Below are positions 12,353 through 22,889 of a stretch of 64,000 bases of DNA, piece by piece. Below the pieces are notes generated by a model, which made no database searches, was not told the origin of the DNA, and saw only the letters and a program-made list of their open reading frames with translations. The position numbers and the translations under genes are program-made. The stretch comes from Diadema setosum. Lineage: Eukaryota > Echinodermata > Echinoidea > Diadematoida > Diadematidae. The first letter of the stretch is position 1, and every line of letters starts with the position of its first letter. The stretch covers positions 16,209,801 through 16,273,800 of the forward strand of contig CM067062.1 of NCBI GenBank assembly GCA_033980235.1, given 5' to 3'.

Positions 12353-13842
12353 TTAATGTTTCCAGGTTAGCATGCCTGTACAGTGATGGGGTGATTAAAC
12401 TGCACATTACCTGAATATGAGACCATTCTGAAGCAAATAATTTTCACACAACAATAGATATACACTGTGCTCTTAAATGAATCCCACAAGGATTGGAACA
12501 ATCATCCCCCAGCATTCCCACTGATTTCCACTGATCAGTTACTAGCCATCCCCTTTAAGTACAGTATCTAGGATATTGCTCAACACATCGCAAACAGTGG
12601 CTATTACATTTGAGGTTTTTTGAGATATATGATCCTACACACATGCTGTAACATTGAAAAAGCCTCTATCTAATAGGAGCTTAAGCTACATATCAATCAT
12701 GAAAAAGTGCTGTGGAAAAATGTTTTGCTGTTGCAAGAAGACTCAATTTCTACATGGAAACATGTCTATTTAGTTCGCCACATCTGATGTAAACCCTCTT
12801 TCATGCAGAGATAAAAAGACAAGGCAGATACCCACTTCAAATTTGCTTTCACAATACCATCAATAGTGCCACCAGAAATGTTGCCTTCCAATATTTTAAA
12901 GTGGAAGAGGTGCTTGCTTAGATTCAAATGAGCTTTTCAGTTTTTTAGAAAGGAAGACACACGTAGTTGGTGGATGAGTTATTCCAGATCCCGCAATGGC
13001 AGCAAAATTTTTATTTGAAAGGTATTATTCATGAAATGACAAGTCTTAGGAAAAGTTTGCACAAACTATTCTGCAAGAAGGAAGATGCACTTGAGCTTTA
13101 ACCCTCCTAATGGTATTGTCAGAAATCGTCAGTAATATTTTGTGCAGTGATGAGGTTGCTGATGGCTAGCAACAGATTTGATATACATCACATGAGATGG
13201 GCTGCACAAGCCTTAATACATATCTTGACAAATCTGCTTGCAAATACCTCTATGTTTGGAGCAAAGATGAAATAGGAAAATGTAAATACCCAATAACAAA
13301 GAATAAAAGTTGAAAAGAAATCACCCTTCCTTAAATTACTTGATTGGAGTACTCAAATGAGACTCTTTCAGTTGAAATGATATACAATTGTATGCATGTG
13401 CAAAGGCCGCACAATGTAGGATACTACCATTACTGTCCACGATCTAACCCACTCCCCCTAAAGACTCAGAGCAGATGCACAAGTTTGTATCTTTACCAAC
13501 CTCACAGCCAGGACTGCAATAGATAAGGGACAGAAAAAAAACTCACCAAACACTACTTTGCAATATCTCTTACAAGCAGTACACTGTGTGTCGCATCTTG
13601 ACAGTATGACAGTACAGTGAGCGCCAACACCATAATATGAGAGAAACACAGGTTAGCCTTGCTTCAAGGCTGAGACTCTTTTGTCCTAGGACTGTTTGTG
13701 CAATCACTCAATACACACTTCAGCATACATGGAGAGAAGATAGCGTTTAACCCTTGTAGGATCGCAGTCTAAGAACAACATTGGCAAAGTGTGCAGACGG
13801 GTAGCTGACGGCAACAACGGGGTTAACAGAGGGCAATCATAC

Positions 13843-13956
13843 CTGCGTCTTTGTTGGCGAGGTGTTTGGCTAGTCGGGCGTTCTTCTTCTCTAGCTCCTG
13901 TTTCCACGAGGGTGTCCCCGTCTTCTGCCCGGGGGGAATGTTGATGGTTGGAAGAT
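13843..13956 (-). CDS. Exon with Trp/Lys module 5 (TPSWKQELEKKNARL)
   Basis: The acceptor is TTGGTTACAG and the donor is GTATGATT; 114 bp, entered in phase 1 and left in phase 1. The first codon completes an Asp with the preceding exon, followed by LPTINIPPGQKTG and then TPSWKQELEKKNARLAKHL (module at about 13915-13850). This is the most helix-like and longest copy of the Pro-x-Trp-Lys-x-x-Leu-x-x-Lys-Lys module that recurs in five exons of this gene. It probably lies near the C-terminus of the protein. In taperin and phostensin a similar Trp-Lys-Leu-Lys motif sits near the N-terminus (from memory), so family membership is only suggested. The next exon must be entered in phase 1. Confidence 0.85.
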
Positions 13957-14329
13957 CTGTAACCAACAGGCAAATAATGAGATTGTAAATGTTTATACTG
14001 GATTAAGCACTTTTAGGTGCATCTACATGTAGTGTCTATTAAGAAGCAGAGTACCATCTACAACTCCATAAACTCTGTACTGTGGTTACGGCTCCCTTGT
14101 TTGCGACTGGTAAACTGCAGGATATGTTACAGTAAAAGTGGATATTTTTGCCTGACTAATTTTTTGCACTCGGCCGGGTAAGATAACTTTAGCATGTTTT
14201 TAATTTCGCGGAATCAAGACATCAAGAATCAAGACATCAGTAGGACAATTTTCAAATACCACATCATCATATATCATAATAAAGGAAATAATAAAGGGAT
14301 ATACCTTTAAAGGAAAAAGTGTAAGTTAC
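13957..14329. other. Intron with truncated MITE
   Basis: A short intron. Positions about 14130-14222 match one end of the MITE at 25121-25328 (AGTAAAAGTGGATATTTTTG, then a CGGCCGGGT word) but the other end is missing. Confidence 0.75.
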
Positions 14330-14525
14330 CTGCCGCAATGGTATGCCTCTTCAGGCCCTTCTCCGACTTGTTGGACTCCACGGAACCTTTCTCCTCCCGG
14401 TCAAATGAGGGCAGCCTTGGGATCAGTTTCTTCTTTTCCATGAGGTCCTTCTTCCACTGCGGCACGTTGTTGTTGCCGTTGGTCGTCGACGTCGAAATCG
14501 TCGGATCGAGCGGTGATTTGGGCAA
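14330..14525 (-). CDS. Exon with Trp/Lys module 4 (VPQWKKDLMEKKKLIP)
   Basis: The acceptor is CATTCAG and the donor is GTAACTT; 196 bp, phase 0 in and phase 1 out. The peptide begins LPKSPLDPTISTSTTNG with an Asn run, then carries VPQWKKDLMEKKKLIPRLP (14465-14409), and ends with a Ser/Lys/Glu-rich stretch and LKRHTIAA. The module is very close to the copy at 21298-21248 (VPAWKQELMNKKKAIPP), with the same Met and KKK spacing and a following Ile-Pro, which points to exon duplication. The upstream linker is polar and disorder-like. Borders, phase and composition all agree, so the exon is well supported. The biochemical function of the module is inferred only. Confidence 0.9.
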
Positions 14526-17454
14526 CTGAATGAAGCCATGATTAAGTAAAGTCACACTATGAGAAAGGCACCACTGACAGATGTTGCACATTATACCTCT
14601 CCTGTAAGTAACAATATTCTTTAAAATCTGTGAGACATGCCTCACATCAGAATAAGCTCTACAAATTCGAATAATGTTTTATACTTTCCCACGGGATATT
14701 TAAATCAATCATTGATTCCCATCAGACACTCCATTTAACAAACAGAATCTTATCCAAATTCATGAAAATGAAAAATCAGTTGCAACAGGATTTTGTCACT
14801 CACCAAAGAGAAATTGAAAGTGTTGGTGCCACCAATTTCAAACAAAAGATGACTAATGCTGATTTTTTTTTTTTTTTTTTTTTTTTGTGAGACAGTAGTA
14901 ATATCAACCTATCTTCATAATATGTTTTACCAAAGACCTGGAAAACAGTTTTTGCAAAATAGTTGATTTTCCTTCTTTTCAGTTAACTGCATCATAACTA
15001 ATCAAAATGGAGTACTGTAAATCCCGACATTCTTTGAATAATTCTCCCAGAAAGGCAACGACATACAACATATTTTAAGATAAATCATACCCAAGTCTGA
15101 AATGATGAATAACCACATTGATGACTGTAACTTAAATCGACACGACACAATATCATGTCGCATGACTTTCAGAGATGAAGTGCGTGCATTGTGTGCAGAC
15201 AGGCAACAGGTGCAGGACGGGTTGAAAGGTATAAAGCAAGGAAGGGTATTACATTATACACAGTGGTAATAAAAGTCACCAAAGCAACCACAAAGCTTAG
15301 AAGACAGAAGGAAACACAAAAAGCTTTGGAAGGGACTACAGCATTGTGAATGATCACCAGACACAAAGACAGCAAGCATGGCTACTTTGGATAGTGCAAG
15401 AAAAAAAAAATGGGGGAGGGGGAGTTGCAAAGAAACATGAAATAAGCACAGTATAGAAGAGCACACCACCCAAAAGCAGCAAACATTATTACTGTAAGGC
15501 CACAACACACAACAGCAATGACCGCAGAATACAGCTGGGCTATGTTCCACAGAGCACCTTCAACAAAATAACAGTAATAGGGGTCCAATTGCCGACTCCC
15601 ATTGAAACTGGCTTTGCTGATTGGAGTGTTCCACTCCATGACAAGGAGATAAATTCAATTCAATTTAGCTACAATAATTTATAAAACAAGCAATCAGCTT
15701 TTATAACTTTCAGAAAGTTGTCATGGTGATTAGACGACTGTGTGTTTAAAGTACCTTGAAATTTTTTAATGCAACCTGGCCCACAGAACTCTCTTAGTCA
15801 AGAAAAGAATAGACATGAGGTATTATTTTAACACGAAGGCATTGATACAGTCCACAAGATATGAATATATTACCCATAATAGCATAAGAGGAAGACAGGA
15901 TCACACACCAAGAGCTGATTTACCAATTATGCAAGAATACAGTGTGTAAGATTGTGGACATGGAGTTACTGCTAGAAGATGAAAAGGGAGCTTGAAACTT
16001 CTCAGAAAGGAAAATGGAAAAAAAAAAGTGGGATGTGGCTATAGCCACTGGGATAATAAAAGTAAAAGAGAAAGTAGAGTGTGCAATCAAAGAGGATATG
16101 ATATAATGCATGAGGAAGAGAGGAAGCAAATAACTTTTGTATGACTTCATCTTCTATCACTTGAAGGCAGACAGCAGAAAAAAATAGACAAAACAATGCA
16201 AATAGAATCAAAACTCGGGCAGAAAACAAAAATACCCATACAAATAGAATCAAGACTAAGGCAGAAAATGAAAATACCCATGCAAATAGAATCATGACTA
16301 AGGCAAAAAACAAAACTCCCATAAAAATAGAATCGAGACTAAGGCAGAAAACAAAAATACCATTACAAATAGAATCCAGACTAAGAAAAGAAAGGAAATG
16401 AAGGCAAGAACGAAAAAAAAAAAAAAAAATGACATAAGGTGAAAACTGCTGACTACGAAGTGGCACTCATTCCATCCAAACCATCGACGCTGATGAAGAG
16501 ACAGCAAAAGCTCGTCAGCAGAGAGAAGAAATGTAAAATGGGGTCTGTTTGCTGGAACATCTGACACACAGTGAGATCTGAGCTGCATTTCAACTTTATA
16601 TCTTTGATGTGAAAAGTCCTCCTCAAGTCAAGCCTCCATGAACGCGACACAAGGCACAAGGATTCGTGATAAATATTGTCTTGATGAATTGATGAAAATT
16701 TTGTAATCGAACCACAAGGCCGGCATGAATTTATAGTGCTCTGGCATCCTTAGGGTCGGAAGCATAACAGCAGATTCGGAAAGCAAGCATTTGGTCTTGC
16801 TCTTTTGTTTTATTTGTTTATTTTAGAGCAGACCTTCATATCATACACTTTTGGCAATCAAGGAGCCCAAAACCAAATAGATAAAGCCACAGCAAACAAA
16901 TACTGCTTGCTTTCCTTACATTCCCATGTATACAACTTGCAAAGGCTTCCACAGAGGCTACACGTTTCAAAATACTCATCACAAGCGCATGGAAAACATT
17001 TCATACAAGCACAATTGCAAAGTAGAATGAAAGGAGATGTGAAAGCAAAGAACAGAGACAAGACAACAACTTCTCAAGCTAAACGAGGAAAGGCACAGAA
17101 GCAATGAATTTTTTTTTTTTTTTTTTTTTTGCTGTCCCTTATTTTATTCACAGGCAGCGTTCACAGCAGCAAACATTAAAAAATTGCCAATACTCAATCA
17201 TACTATAGAAAAGGCGTTGTGCAGGACAGTGCATACATGACAGTGTGCGAAAAGTGCCAAATGACAGAGGAGAATGATTTTGGGTGTGGGTGCATGGGAG
17301 TGAACTTTATAGGTGCCAAGGAAAGGAGGAGGAGGCAACAAGACACAACACAAGAATACACAGGTGGGACCATGAAGAAGCAGCTGGAGAGTTTGAGGAA
17401 AGGGGAGAAAGTGAAGCAACCGACAGGCACAAGGGGGAGGGGAGACAGACTCAC
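14526..17454. other. Intron
   Basis: No exon seen. It contains T-runs (about 14861-14886 and 17107-17130) and a 42-bp minisatellite at 16199-16384. Cys- or Phe-rich open frames around 15169-15639 and 16002-16588 on the minus strand are compositional artefacts. Confidence 0.7.
16199..16384. repeat. 42-bp minisatellite, about 4.5 copies
   Basis: Consecutive copies of a roughly 42-base unit starting CAAATAGAATCAAGACTAAG and ending AAAATACCCAT. Because 42 is a multiple of three, the minus strand stays open and produces a repetitive hydrophobic frame of about 14 residues per unit, which I do not regard as a gene. Confidence 0.88.
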
Positions 17455-18129
17455 GGCGTTGCCTGCCGACATCTTCCGCTTCTGCTTTCTCTCTAGGGCT
17501 TCTCGCTTCCACTTGGGCATCGAGTCGGGCTCGGCTTTCTTGATCTCCTCCGTCTTCGTCACAATCTTCTCCCCCTTCTTCTGCTGGTCAGATTTCGTAA
17601 CAATGGTGACCTTCCTCTCCTCCGTTTTGGCCTTTTCCTCTTTCTTCTCTTCCTTCTTGGACCCCTCCTTAGACACTACGGAAGCTTTCTGCTCCCCCGA
17701 TTTAACCTTACTCACGTCACCTTTCTTCACGTCTGGTTTTGGAATGATAATAACTGGCTTTTCCCCTAGTTTTTCCCCCTTTGGTCCTATCCTATCCGTT
17801 TTTACGACATCGCCCTGTTTCTCGTTGGACTTCTCGTTCTTAGCATCGGACTTCCTCACAATTTTCACTTTCCTCTCTTCAGTTTTAACTCCCTCTTTCT
17901 TGGGTGGGGTCTTTCTGATTATCGTTACACCCTTCACCTCCTGACTTTTGACTCTTTTCACCTCTTCATCTTCCTTCACTTCACTGTTCTCCTCTTCTTC
18001 CTTCATCTCCACGTCATTCTCCGCCTTCTCCTCCTCCTTCTCCTCCTCCTTGGCGGGTTCTTCCTTCTGTCCCGTCGTCATGACATCCACCTCCATCTTC
18101 TCGTCTTCCTTCTCGGTCGTCTCCTCCTC
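17455..18129 (-). CDS. Long Lys/Glu-rich exon with internal repeats and Trp/Lys module 3
   Basis: The acceptor is GTGCATTTCAG and the donor is GTGAGTCTG; 675 bp, phase 0 to 0, 225 residues. Residues 1-64 are strongly acidic (EEETTEKEDEK and Glu/Lys blocks). Residues about 65-195 hold a degenerate repeat with a hydrophobic core between Lys-rich linkers: VKGVTIIRKT (65-74), ERKVKIVRKSD (85-95), EKPVIIIPKPD (123-133) and ERKVTIVTKSD (171-181). Residues 204-219 carry the module MPKWKREALERKQKRK (17520-17473). The whole exon is highly charged and probably disordered. The KVxIV cores resemble, but do not match, the PP1-docking RVxF consensus, because Phe/Trp is missing. Splice borders and an uninterrupted 225-codon frame make it one of the surest exons here. 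Confidence 0.93.
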
Positions 18130-19090
18130 CTGAAATGCACCAAAGACAGGAGTTAACCCGTTGAAGACTAGTCCCAAGAATACTCGGGCAGGGGGAAATG
18201 CTTGTTAAAGTAAAATCAGATTATGCTCTACGGGTTTAAAGTTTGGCATCAGTTTGCAAAAGCTAATGAATGGTGCCCACAAGGACCAATGATCTCGACA
18301 GTATGAAAACAGAATGAATACTTCTGATTAGGCAAAAAAAAAAAAAAAAACCACGGGGCGGGCTCATATATGATAAGCATGTCTTTCATCATTTGCTTTC
18401 TTTCTTTTTTCTTTTTTGCCAATTACAATAAAGTTCATGGACAGCATTGGGAGCCTCATAACATACATAACACAATGACAAGGAGGCATGAAGACATGTG
18501 GTTAAGAGGTAAAGGTAAAATTACCATCATTTTATGCATTTACACATTTATCCTTCTACAGCCGCCTCTAATATAAAATCACTGACCCATCATGGCCACC
18601 CCTTGAATATGTGGGGATGTGGTGCGTGAAAACATTAGTGTGTTTCTTTGTCTGGTTCAAATCATCCATACTGTTTTTTCAACAGCTACAAGATTAATTA
18701 GAGTGAGTGCATGCAAACCTAATAATTTTGAGATCTGTAAATATGATTATTACTATTTAAATGAGCCAATAGAAAAACTAATCCACACACAACCCCTATT
18801 AAATACTAAATTACTTCGACCAGTGGAATAGTTTTACAGTGGAATAGATTTACAAATCGGCTATCGATGCGAAATGTATCATGCATGAGTTTCTTGGAAC
18901 AGAGTTCTGCTGATTGGCTGTGATTTTTGCTACCAACTGCTGGTACATAATTTTAGACAGATCCTCTTGTTGGGTCTGGCCTGTAACTGCTGACTTGACG
19001 CTGTCATGTCTGATGACCCTCTGCTAGCTTCTCTGGCAATTGCTGCAGTGAGAGGGTCTTGGACAAAGGCTAGGAGCCAATCGGACTCAC
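18130..19090. other. Intron
   Basis: Nothing recognisable apart from an A-run near 18334-18350. No coding signal. Confidence 0.7.
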
Positions 19091-19314
19091 CTCAGACAGT
19101 TTGAGCTTCTTGGAGTCTGTCTCGTCCTTACTCTTCTCTTCCTCCTCCTCCTCCTTGCTGCCCTCTACATCCTTGGAGGTGCCCTTCTGCAGGCCTGGCT
19201 TCCTGGCGATGGGCGGCTTAGCAGGAGACTTGGATGGGGACGCTAAGGTCTCCGGCTTGGCAGCAGGCTTGGCTGGGGGCTTGATCGGCGTCTTCTGGGA
19301 GGGCTTCTGAGCAG
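19091..19314 (-). CDS. Lys/Pro/Ala-rich then acidic exon
   Basis: The acceptor is CATCCGCAG and the donor is GTGAGTCCG; 224 bp, phase 1 in, phase 0 out. The first half is a Lys-Pro-Ala linker with KPPAKPAAKPE and SPSKSPAKPP, several Ser-Pro and Thr-Pro sites, and a basic ARKPGLQKG patch. The second half is acidic (KEEEEEEKSKDE) and ends KKLKLSE. No Trp/Lys module is present, so this exon separates modules 2 and 3. It looks like a flexible linker. A TA-type MITE (19339-19542) ends only 24 bases before the acceptor, so the branch point probably lies within or beside that element. Confidence 0.9.
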
Positions 19315-21240
19315 CTGCGGATGGAATGTGGAAGAGTGCTGTAAAACTAGAAATTTTTGCATGCACGAAACTTTCGCAAATTTCGCAGGGAGCCAAAATT
19401 GGTGAAAGTAAAGCGCCCACACAAAAGTTTTGGTCGACATATTGCATTGAATGGCAATTGCCCATTCAAAAAAATGTTGCGAAAAAGGCCGTCAGTTCAA
19501 TTTGGCAAAAGTTTCATGCTGTGAATGTTTCAGGTTTTACAGTAACGAGTTGGTTGGCTATCTGCACTAAAGTCACTTGCCTCAATGCAGAATAATGTAT
19601 TGTTTGTTGTGTTGATATTTGTGTTTAGTGGCAGAAAATGGCATTGCAACGATTCATGACTGGTCCAAAATATGACAATTCTACACAGAATCTAATGTTT
19701 TATCTTCGATACAACAGGAGCAAACAGGAGGCTTTCAGGGAGACACCAGAAGAAAAAATATCACCAATACAGTCCATTTTCTCACTCCTAAACCTGTAAA
19801 GTTCATCACGATACATGTGTTACAGCGAAGCCAGAGTCTGCATCCATGTAAAACATTGCTGAATTCTGAAAATTATTAGAAAGATGGATGGGCACAATAT
19901 CTAAATGTGGTAATGTGAAATATATGAATATTCATCATGCCATGAATATGCATGACTTCCAAGTTCAGCATTATAACAACAGGGAATTTCAAATGTTCTA
20001 CACAAACCAGCTGCAGGGTATAATTACAATTTGACCTGAAATGTTATTTAAAAATCTTGCAAAGATAGGCTTGAAAGATTTCAGGTGCTATTTCCCATCC
20101 TATGTATGTCAAAGTAATGCACCATGAGTACACATTGGATTCAAGAAAAAGCGCTGGTCTATTCTTCAATGTTAAACTCTACCTCCTCCACACATGCCAA
20201 ATTACATAATTGCTTTAATGACCTGGTATGGAGTCTATCATAATCTAATTCCCTTTTCTCTTGAAACCACACATTTCATCCCTGCAGTTTCCACGGATGG
20301 ACTGCACTCTAATAGGTTGAAAACAGGATATGAGCTCTAACGAAGACAACAATTGCTGACGATTAGAGAATCGCTTCTATGCAGGAACAAAAAGATTTTT
20401 CTCGCTGAGTGAACGCCATGCTGGCTCACGGCAGGACAACGTCCTCTACCATGTCAGGGATCTAATTCAATTAGGAAAGAATTATAACCCCTTCATCTTC
20501 GGAGGATGTTGCGACCATGTCAGACACAGGAGTTAGTGTCTTGAATGGCAGGTTCTCTCTGACAGCCACTCTGTACGATCAGGCGAAAGACGGTTGATGT
20601 TTTTGTTTTTGTTTTTCTTCAGAGCATACACCTGTGGGCAGAAGACATTACTTCAATGTAATTTTCTCACAAACATTGCTTGGGAAATGAGCGCTAAACA
20701 CCCTCATTATGAAACTCTGGGATGCTCAAAATTAGCCAACAATGGCGATCGCTGCTGTCTGTGCACAGTACGTGCACTAGTTTGACCAGGGCCCTGATGC
20801 ATTTAAAGTTGAGATCAAGCATATTAAAAGCCAGAAAATGAAACATTAGTCTCCGAATACTCAATTCTGACTTGCAGATACCTGACAAATGTTTGATTTT
20901 TTTCCCCCAAACTCTATTTGATTGCATCTGCTTAAATGCAATAGGGCCCAGGCCAGAGAAAGCTAGAAGAGCTTTTGGCAAATGCAGCAAACATGATTGG
21001 CGCAGAGCACATAGCAATACAGTGCACTCTAGTTATAACAGACATGGTTATGACAAAATTCTGGTTACAATGAAATTAAAATCCAGGTCGCAAAATTATC
21101 AGCTCTATGTTTCTTTATTGTTTATCTATACAGTTATAATGAAATTTCAATATGAACAAAAGACATCTGCCAATCCCGAGGACTTCCTTATTACGGGAGT
21201 CCACTGTACCAATAGACATAGAAAAGCGTCTTGTGCTCAC
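19315..21240. other. Intron with MITE beside the 3' splice site
   Basis: Contains the divergent MITE at 19339-19542. The rest, including 20340-20600, shows no coding signal on either strand. Confidence 0.7.
19339..19542. mobile_element. Divergent member of the TTTTCGCG MITE family
   Basis: The ends are CTGTAAAACTAGAAATTTTT and, on the right, GTTTTACAG followed by TA. CGCAAATTTCGC-like words lie inside. Size (204 bp) and ends match the family of 25121-25328. The left TA has decayed to TG. Confidence 0.65.
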
Positions 21241-21344
21241 TGGTTGGTGGCGGTATAGCCTTTTTCTTGTTCATGAGCTCCTGCTTCCAGGCTGGCACAC
21301 TGGGCTTGGCCGCAGGATCCTCTTGTCTGGGTGAGGTGGTTGAC
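21241..21344 (-). CDS. Exon with Trp/Lys module 2 (VPAWKQELMNKKKAIPP)
   Basis: The acceptor is CTCCACAG and the donor is GTGAGCAC; 104 bp, phase 2 in, phase 1 out. After a short STTSPRQEDPAAKPS linker it encodes VPAWKQELMNKKKAIPPPT (module at 21298-21248). It matches modules 4 and 5 most closely, and the tail Ile-Pro-Pro-Pro is proline-rich. The core PAWKQEL resembles the Trp-Lys-x-x-Leu motif I recall from taperin/phostensin N-termini. The split first codon (CC plus G) gives Pro, consistent with the preceding LPPI. The exon is strongly supported by phase, borders and repeat similarity. Confidence 0.9.
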
Positions 21345-22683
21345 CTGTGGAGGACACAAGAGTGAATTTTGAATAAAGTCCATCTGACTGATCCTCTTAG
21401 ACTGGAGACTCGATAGGCTAGAGGCAGCAATGAAACGTGTTGCTAGCTAAAACAAAAATACAACTGTTCTATTTATTATCCACTGTTCTTAAGTAGTCCT
21501 GATGATGATGACAATGATGGCAATATTTAATTAACAGTCAATAACAGTCATGATCTTTAACATGATAAGAATTATGATGACGATATAAAATGTTAATGAT
21601 AATCCATATAGACAAAATATCAACAAATTTTCAAAGGTAAGTTTTGACAAAACATCAAGACAAATAATGGGAAAAAGTCCGAACTATGGTCTCATTCAAA
21701 AGATGTATTCTGTGTGGTCAAATTTATTAGCTCTGTACAACCTACGCCGCTAGTACATGCCATATTAGACATCATGAGATACACAGTATCTTGACTTCTG
21801 CAGTAGGTGGTTGATTTTCATTTAAAATTATGAACCTTACCCCAAATTGTCTAGATGTTTTCCATTACTGATTATTCCTCTTGCAAAAACAAAGTATACC
21901 GCTATAATGTGGACAGAATAGGATGCACAAATCTGCAGGAAAAATCCACATACAATGAAGTGTATGAATGCCTCCCAGCTTGCAGAAAACTACATAGGGC
22001 CTCCTGCTACCATTTTTTTTTTACCTCACTTAGATTCCCCTTTGAAATAAAACAACAATAAATGTTTGCTTCCCATAGTTTTTAAGAAAAAAAAATCCAT
22101 TGGGACAGGATAAGTCAATTTGGTTGAAGGATTTCTAGAGTTATTTCAGAAAAATTAACATACAGAAGTAAACCTCCAACCCTTGAAGGAGTTGGCAAGA
22201 TCACAAGGCAAGGATTCTAAAGTGTGATGAGAACATTTCCAATTAAAGGTATTGTTTACCACTGGGAGCAGTGATCTAAAAAATGTTTGAGTTATCACAT
22301 TTGAGGCATATTTGTAGGTCAGTTGTAGTACAAAACATCCTACTACATATTAAGCATTTTGCAATAAAGCCTAAAATATAAGGAGATATCACTATTTTTC
22401 TCACTAAAACCGTAACTGTAGACGGTTTAGTCTAGAAAAAATTTATCAGAACTATTGTTCACATTTTATATATGTAACAATACTTAACATGGACTATAGT
22501 GATTGAAATTTTTATGTTGGTTGTTTCTATCCCTACTTCACATTTTAGAACTTTTGAAGCACTAAAGCTCGGGTTTTTGTTTCAGCTGCAAATGGTAAAT
22601 AATGCCTTTAAAAACGTCAAGTCTTTCACAAGGAACGGGATCCCATCTGCCAGCTGCCAGAATTACAAATCAAAACCACTCAC
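21345..22683. other. Intron with dispersed repeat
   Basis: Contains a copy of a dispersed repeat of about 370 bp (22246-22612) also found at 49391-49895 and 52860-53232. The rest is AT-rich with GAT-repeat-like sequence near 21500-21600. Confidence 0.75.
22246..22612 (+). repeat. Dispersed repeat Q, copy 1
   Basis: Starts TTAAAGGTATTGTTTACCAC, has internal words CCTAAAATATAAGGAGATAT and CATTTTAGAACTTTTGAA, and ends near GCAAATGGTAAATAATG. The same order of words appears on the opposite strand at 52860-53232 and, split by a MITE, at 49391-49895. Confidence 0.8.
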
Positions 22684-22889
22684 GGGATTGGGGGCAGCTT
22701 CTTGGCATTGCCGTTTGCCAACCACGAGGGCGTCTTCGGCGTCGTGGGCTCCGCCTCCTCCTTCGGGTGGAGTATGTCCGAGTTTACGGCTTTCTCCCCC
22801 TTCTTTTCCGCCTCCTTCACCTCCGTCCTCGTTTCTGGCACCTCGGAGACCGGTCTGGGTTTCTTCTTCAGTTCCGTCAGCCAGGCAGG
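22684..22889 (-). CDS. Exon with Trp/Lys module 1 (PAWLTELKKKPRP) and a second Trp motif
   Basis: The acceptor is TCCTTTCAAG and the donor is GTGAGTGG; 206 bp, phase 0 in, phase 2 out. The peptide opens directly with PAWLTELKKKPRP, where Leu replaces the usual Lys after Trp. A Glu/Lys-rich linker follows (TEVKEAEKKGEKAV). The end is TPKTPSWLANGNAKKLPPIP, a looser second Trp motif with Pro-Ser-Trp-Leu and a downstream Lys-Lys-x-Pro-Pro. These two variants resemble the Pro-x-Trp-Leu-x-x-x-x-x-Lys motif I recall at the C-terminus of vertebrate CRACD, a regulator of actin capping protein. The similarity is from memory and short. Confidence 0.88.

Larger units (their letters stand above)
11392..12554. 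mobile_element. TTAA-flanked foldback MITE, copy 1, interrupted by a nested element
   Basis: Long near-perfect inverted arms start AGGGGATGGCTAGTAACTGA on the left and appear as the complement on the right, with TTAA outside each end (11388-11391 and 12555-12558). The arms are about 160 bp each. The element is split by the insertion at 11554-12352. The copy at 31874-32229 is the same element without the insertion. Confidence 0.93.
7847..13842. other. Large intron or 3' region, MITE-rich
   Basis: No secure exon. It holds G-runs (about 8869-8881), the TA-flanked MITE at 9816-10010, and a foldback MITE carrying a nested piggyBac-like element at 11392-12554. A 17-bp segment at about 13528-13512 has splice-like borders and could join the neighbouring phase-1 exit to a phase-0 entry, but is too short to call. 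Confidence 0.6.

Noticed and set aside
13512..13528. 17-bp microexon reading VLAVRL between the module-5 exon and the terminal exon
   Set aside because: Phase would fit (1 to 0) but such a short segment with average borders occurs easily by chance; kept only as an alternative.
15169..15639. Cys-rich minus-strand frames
   Set aside because: Overlapping frames of similar composition in simple-sequence DNA; no conserved pattern or start context.
16002..16588. Hydrophobic minus-strand frames that look like membrane proteins
   Set aside because: They come from the 42-bp minisatellite and T-rich complement; no splice or start context and low complexity.
17545..17937. PP1-docking RVxF motifs in the repeat cores
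   Set aside because: The cores read KVxIV and lack the required Phe or Trp, so the consensus is not met.
17219..17944. Long plus-strand frame rich in Ser and Phe
   Set aside because: It is the antisense of the Lys/Glu-rich exon; the minus frame has matching splice borders and phase.
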